Source of the DNA: DATKIY01 sp035543875
GTDB taxonomy: Bacteria; Actinomycetota; Actinomycetes; JAHEKZ01
DNA length: 6,576 bases
Direction of reading: 5' to 3'
Assembly (NCBI GenBank): GCA_035543875.1
Contig: DATKIY010000231.1
Span: 1-6,576, forward strand
Below are positions 6,071-6,576 of this stretch, piece after piece (position 1 is the first letter of the stretch; each line of letters begins with the position of its first letter). The translations under genes were made by a program, and so were the position numbers. Under the pieces are notes generated by a model. It was not told where the DNA came from. It saw nothing but the letters and a program-made list of their open reading frames with translations, and ran no database searches.

Positions 6071-6078
6071 CGCCACCA

Positions 6079-6082
6079 CCTC
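6079..6082 (-). promoter_or_regulatory. Shine-Dalgarno favouring the GTG 6070 start of the aminotransferase
   Basis: GAGG on the minus strand lies eight bases before GTG 6070. The GTG at 6079 overlaps the motif itself and GTG 6076 is too close to it, so neither can use it. GTG 6049 has a weaker AGG seven bases upstream. Confidence 0.4.
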
Positions 6083-6090
6083 ATCGCAAC

Positions 6091-6118
6091 ACTGTAACCG
6101 CCGGGCCTGAGCGGTCCC
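6091..6118 (-). promoter_or_regulatory. Candidate promoter of the aminotransferase-rmlB operon
   Basis: On the minus strand TACAGT (6096-6091) fits TANNNT. GGGACC (6118-6113) keeps the GAC core of a -35 at 16-base spacing. The transcript would start near 6084, just ahead of the GAGG site. The -35 is poor, and the 87-base gap could equally be an intra-operon spacer after the sulfotransferase gene. Confidence 0.3.
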
Positions 6119-6137
6119 GAGCAGATCCGAGCAGATC
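6118..6137. repeat. Tandem direct repeat, two exact copies of a 10-mer
   Basis: CGAGCAGATC occurs at 6118-6127 and again, exactly, at 6128-6137. A six-base inverted repeat, GCCTGA (6105-6110) and TCAGGC (6136-6141), encloses the region. The repeats lie between the sulfotransferase stop and the aminotransferase start, just upstream of the candidate -35. They could be a protein-binding site or a chance short duplication. Confidence 0.6.
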
Positions 6138-6157
6138 AGGCGGCCATGCTGCGCGCC

Positions 6158-6576
6158 TCAGGACGTCGCCCACGGAACCTCACGTCCCAGGCGCGCTGCC
6201 AGGCGTCGGTCACTGTCGTGAAAGTATCCGCGCAGCCGAGCAACCAGTGCGCCGTCGAGCTCCGGAACCGACCCAGCACTCTCGTTCACCCGTCGCCCCT
6301 CGTCGTCTGGCCGGAACTCCGCGTCGACGCCCAGCGCTCGATACAGCGTTGCTATCTCAAGACCTTCGCGGACGTTGTCGTCGAGGAAGCGAATGTGCAT
6401 GGTCGGGGTGAACCGCTCGAACCAGGGTTCGAGGTAGTCGATGTAGCGGCCACGCTCGAGGTATGCGAAGGGTGAGACGGACCACTTCTGAGGGTCCCAG
6501 GCGCGAGACCCCTCGAGGTTCTCCTCGAGCGCTTGCACGAGGGGGCGTTCCTCGATGCCGTGCTCGTTGCTGAACC
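6158..6576 (-). CDS. Sulfotransferase-like protein, C-terminal part (5' end beyond window)
   Basis: The frame is open from the window edge to a TGA at 6160-6158, giving 138 residues without the N-terminus. An internal GTG at 6538 is probably not the start because coding similarity continues upstream of it. The pattern fits the C-terminal half of PAPS-dependent sulfotransferases: a GRYIDYLEPWFERF helix, then MHIRFLDDNVREG (like the usual strand plus 'E-D-L' loop), LYRALGVD, then VNES, and near the end LRGYFHDSDRRLAARLGREVPW, which recalls the common 'L-x-x-Y-F-x-x-x-x-x-x-L-x-x-x-L-G-R' tail. The PAPS-binding P-loop should lie outside the window and cannot be checked. It would transfer sulfate from PAPS to a sugar hydroxyl or other acceptor. 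It is codirectional with the aminotransferase, 87 bases upstream of it. The family call is moderate and the acceptor is unknown. Confidence 0.65.
   Translation of the reverse strand, partial: FSNEHGIEERPLVQALEENLEGSRAWDPQKWSVSPFAYLERGRYIDYLEPWFERFTPTMHIRFLDDNVREGLEIATLYRALGVDAEFRPDDEGRRVNESAGSVPELDGALVARLRGYFHDSDRRLAARLGREVPWATS

Overview
The window is GC-rich. It carries a Glu(TTC)-Asp(GTC)-Phe(GAA) tRNA cluster next to a minimal metallopeptidase gene, several GTG starts, no tRNA-encoded CCA ends, and TANNNT elements 7-8 bases ahead of start codons that lack a good Shine-Dalgarno. Together these point to an actinobacterium, possibly of the Nocardioides type; the genus is a guess.

Layout. 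Bases 1-241 (minus) are the N-terminal part of a zincin-like metallopeptidase cut by the window edge. Bases 242-363 hold back-to-back candidate promoters. Bases 364-633 (plus) hold the three tRNA genes, with a short hairpin between or at the end of each. Bases 679-2934 (plus) encode a 751-aa polytopic membrane protein with a GT-C-like look that I cannot assign to a named family. Bases 2997-3902 (plus) are rmlA. Facing it on the minus strand are rmlB (3899-4888), a WecE/RffA-type sugar aminotransferase (4898-6070) and the C-terminal part of a sulfotransferase-like protein (6158 to the window end). The rmlA and rmlB stop codons interlock in one CTAG.

How the genes fit together. RmlA makes dTDP-glucose and RmlB converts it to dTDP-4-keto-6-deoxy-glucose. 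The aminotransferase most resembles the enzyme that turns this intermediate into dTDP-4-amino-4,6-dideoxy-galactose (dTDP-Fuc4N). No rmlC or rmlD is visible, so the local product is more likely an amino-deoxysugar than rhamnose. The membrane protein and the sulfotransferase suggest that the sugar goes into a cell-envelope or secreted glycan that may be sulfated. That last step is inference.

I see no mobile element, CRISPR array, phage gene or clearly new system. The points most worth a second look are the unassigned membrane protein, the Fuc4N-type pathway beside a sulfotransferase, A38 in the tRNA-Asp anticodon loop, the interlocked rmlA/rmlB ends with a hairpin on them, and a tandem 10-bp repeat upstream of the aminotransferase.
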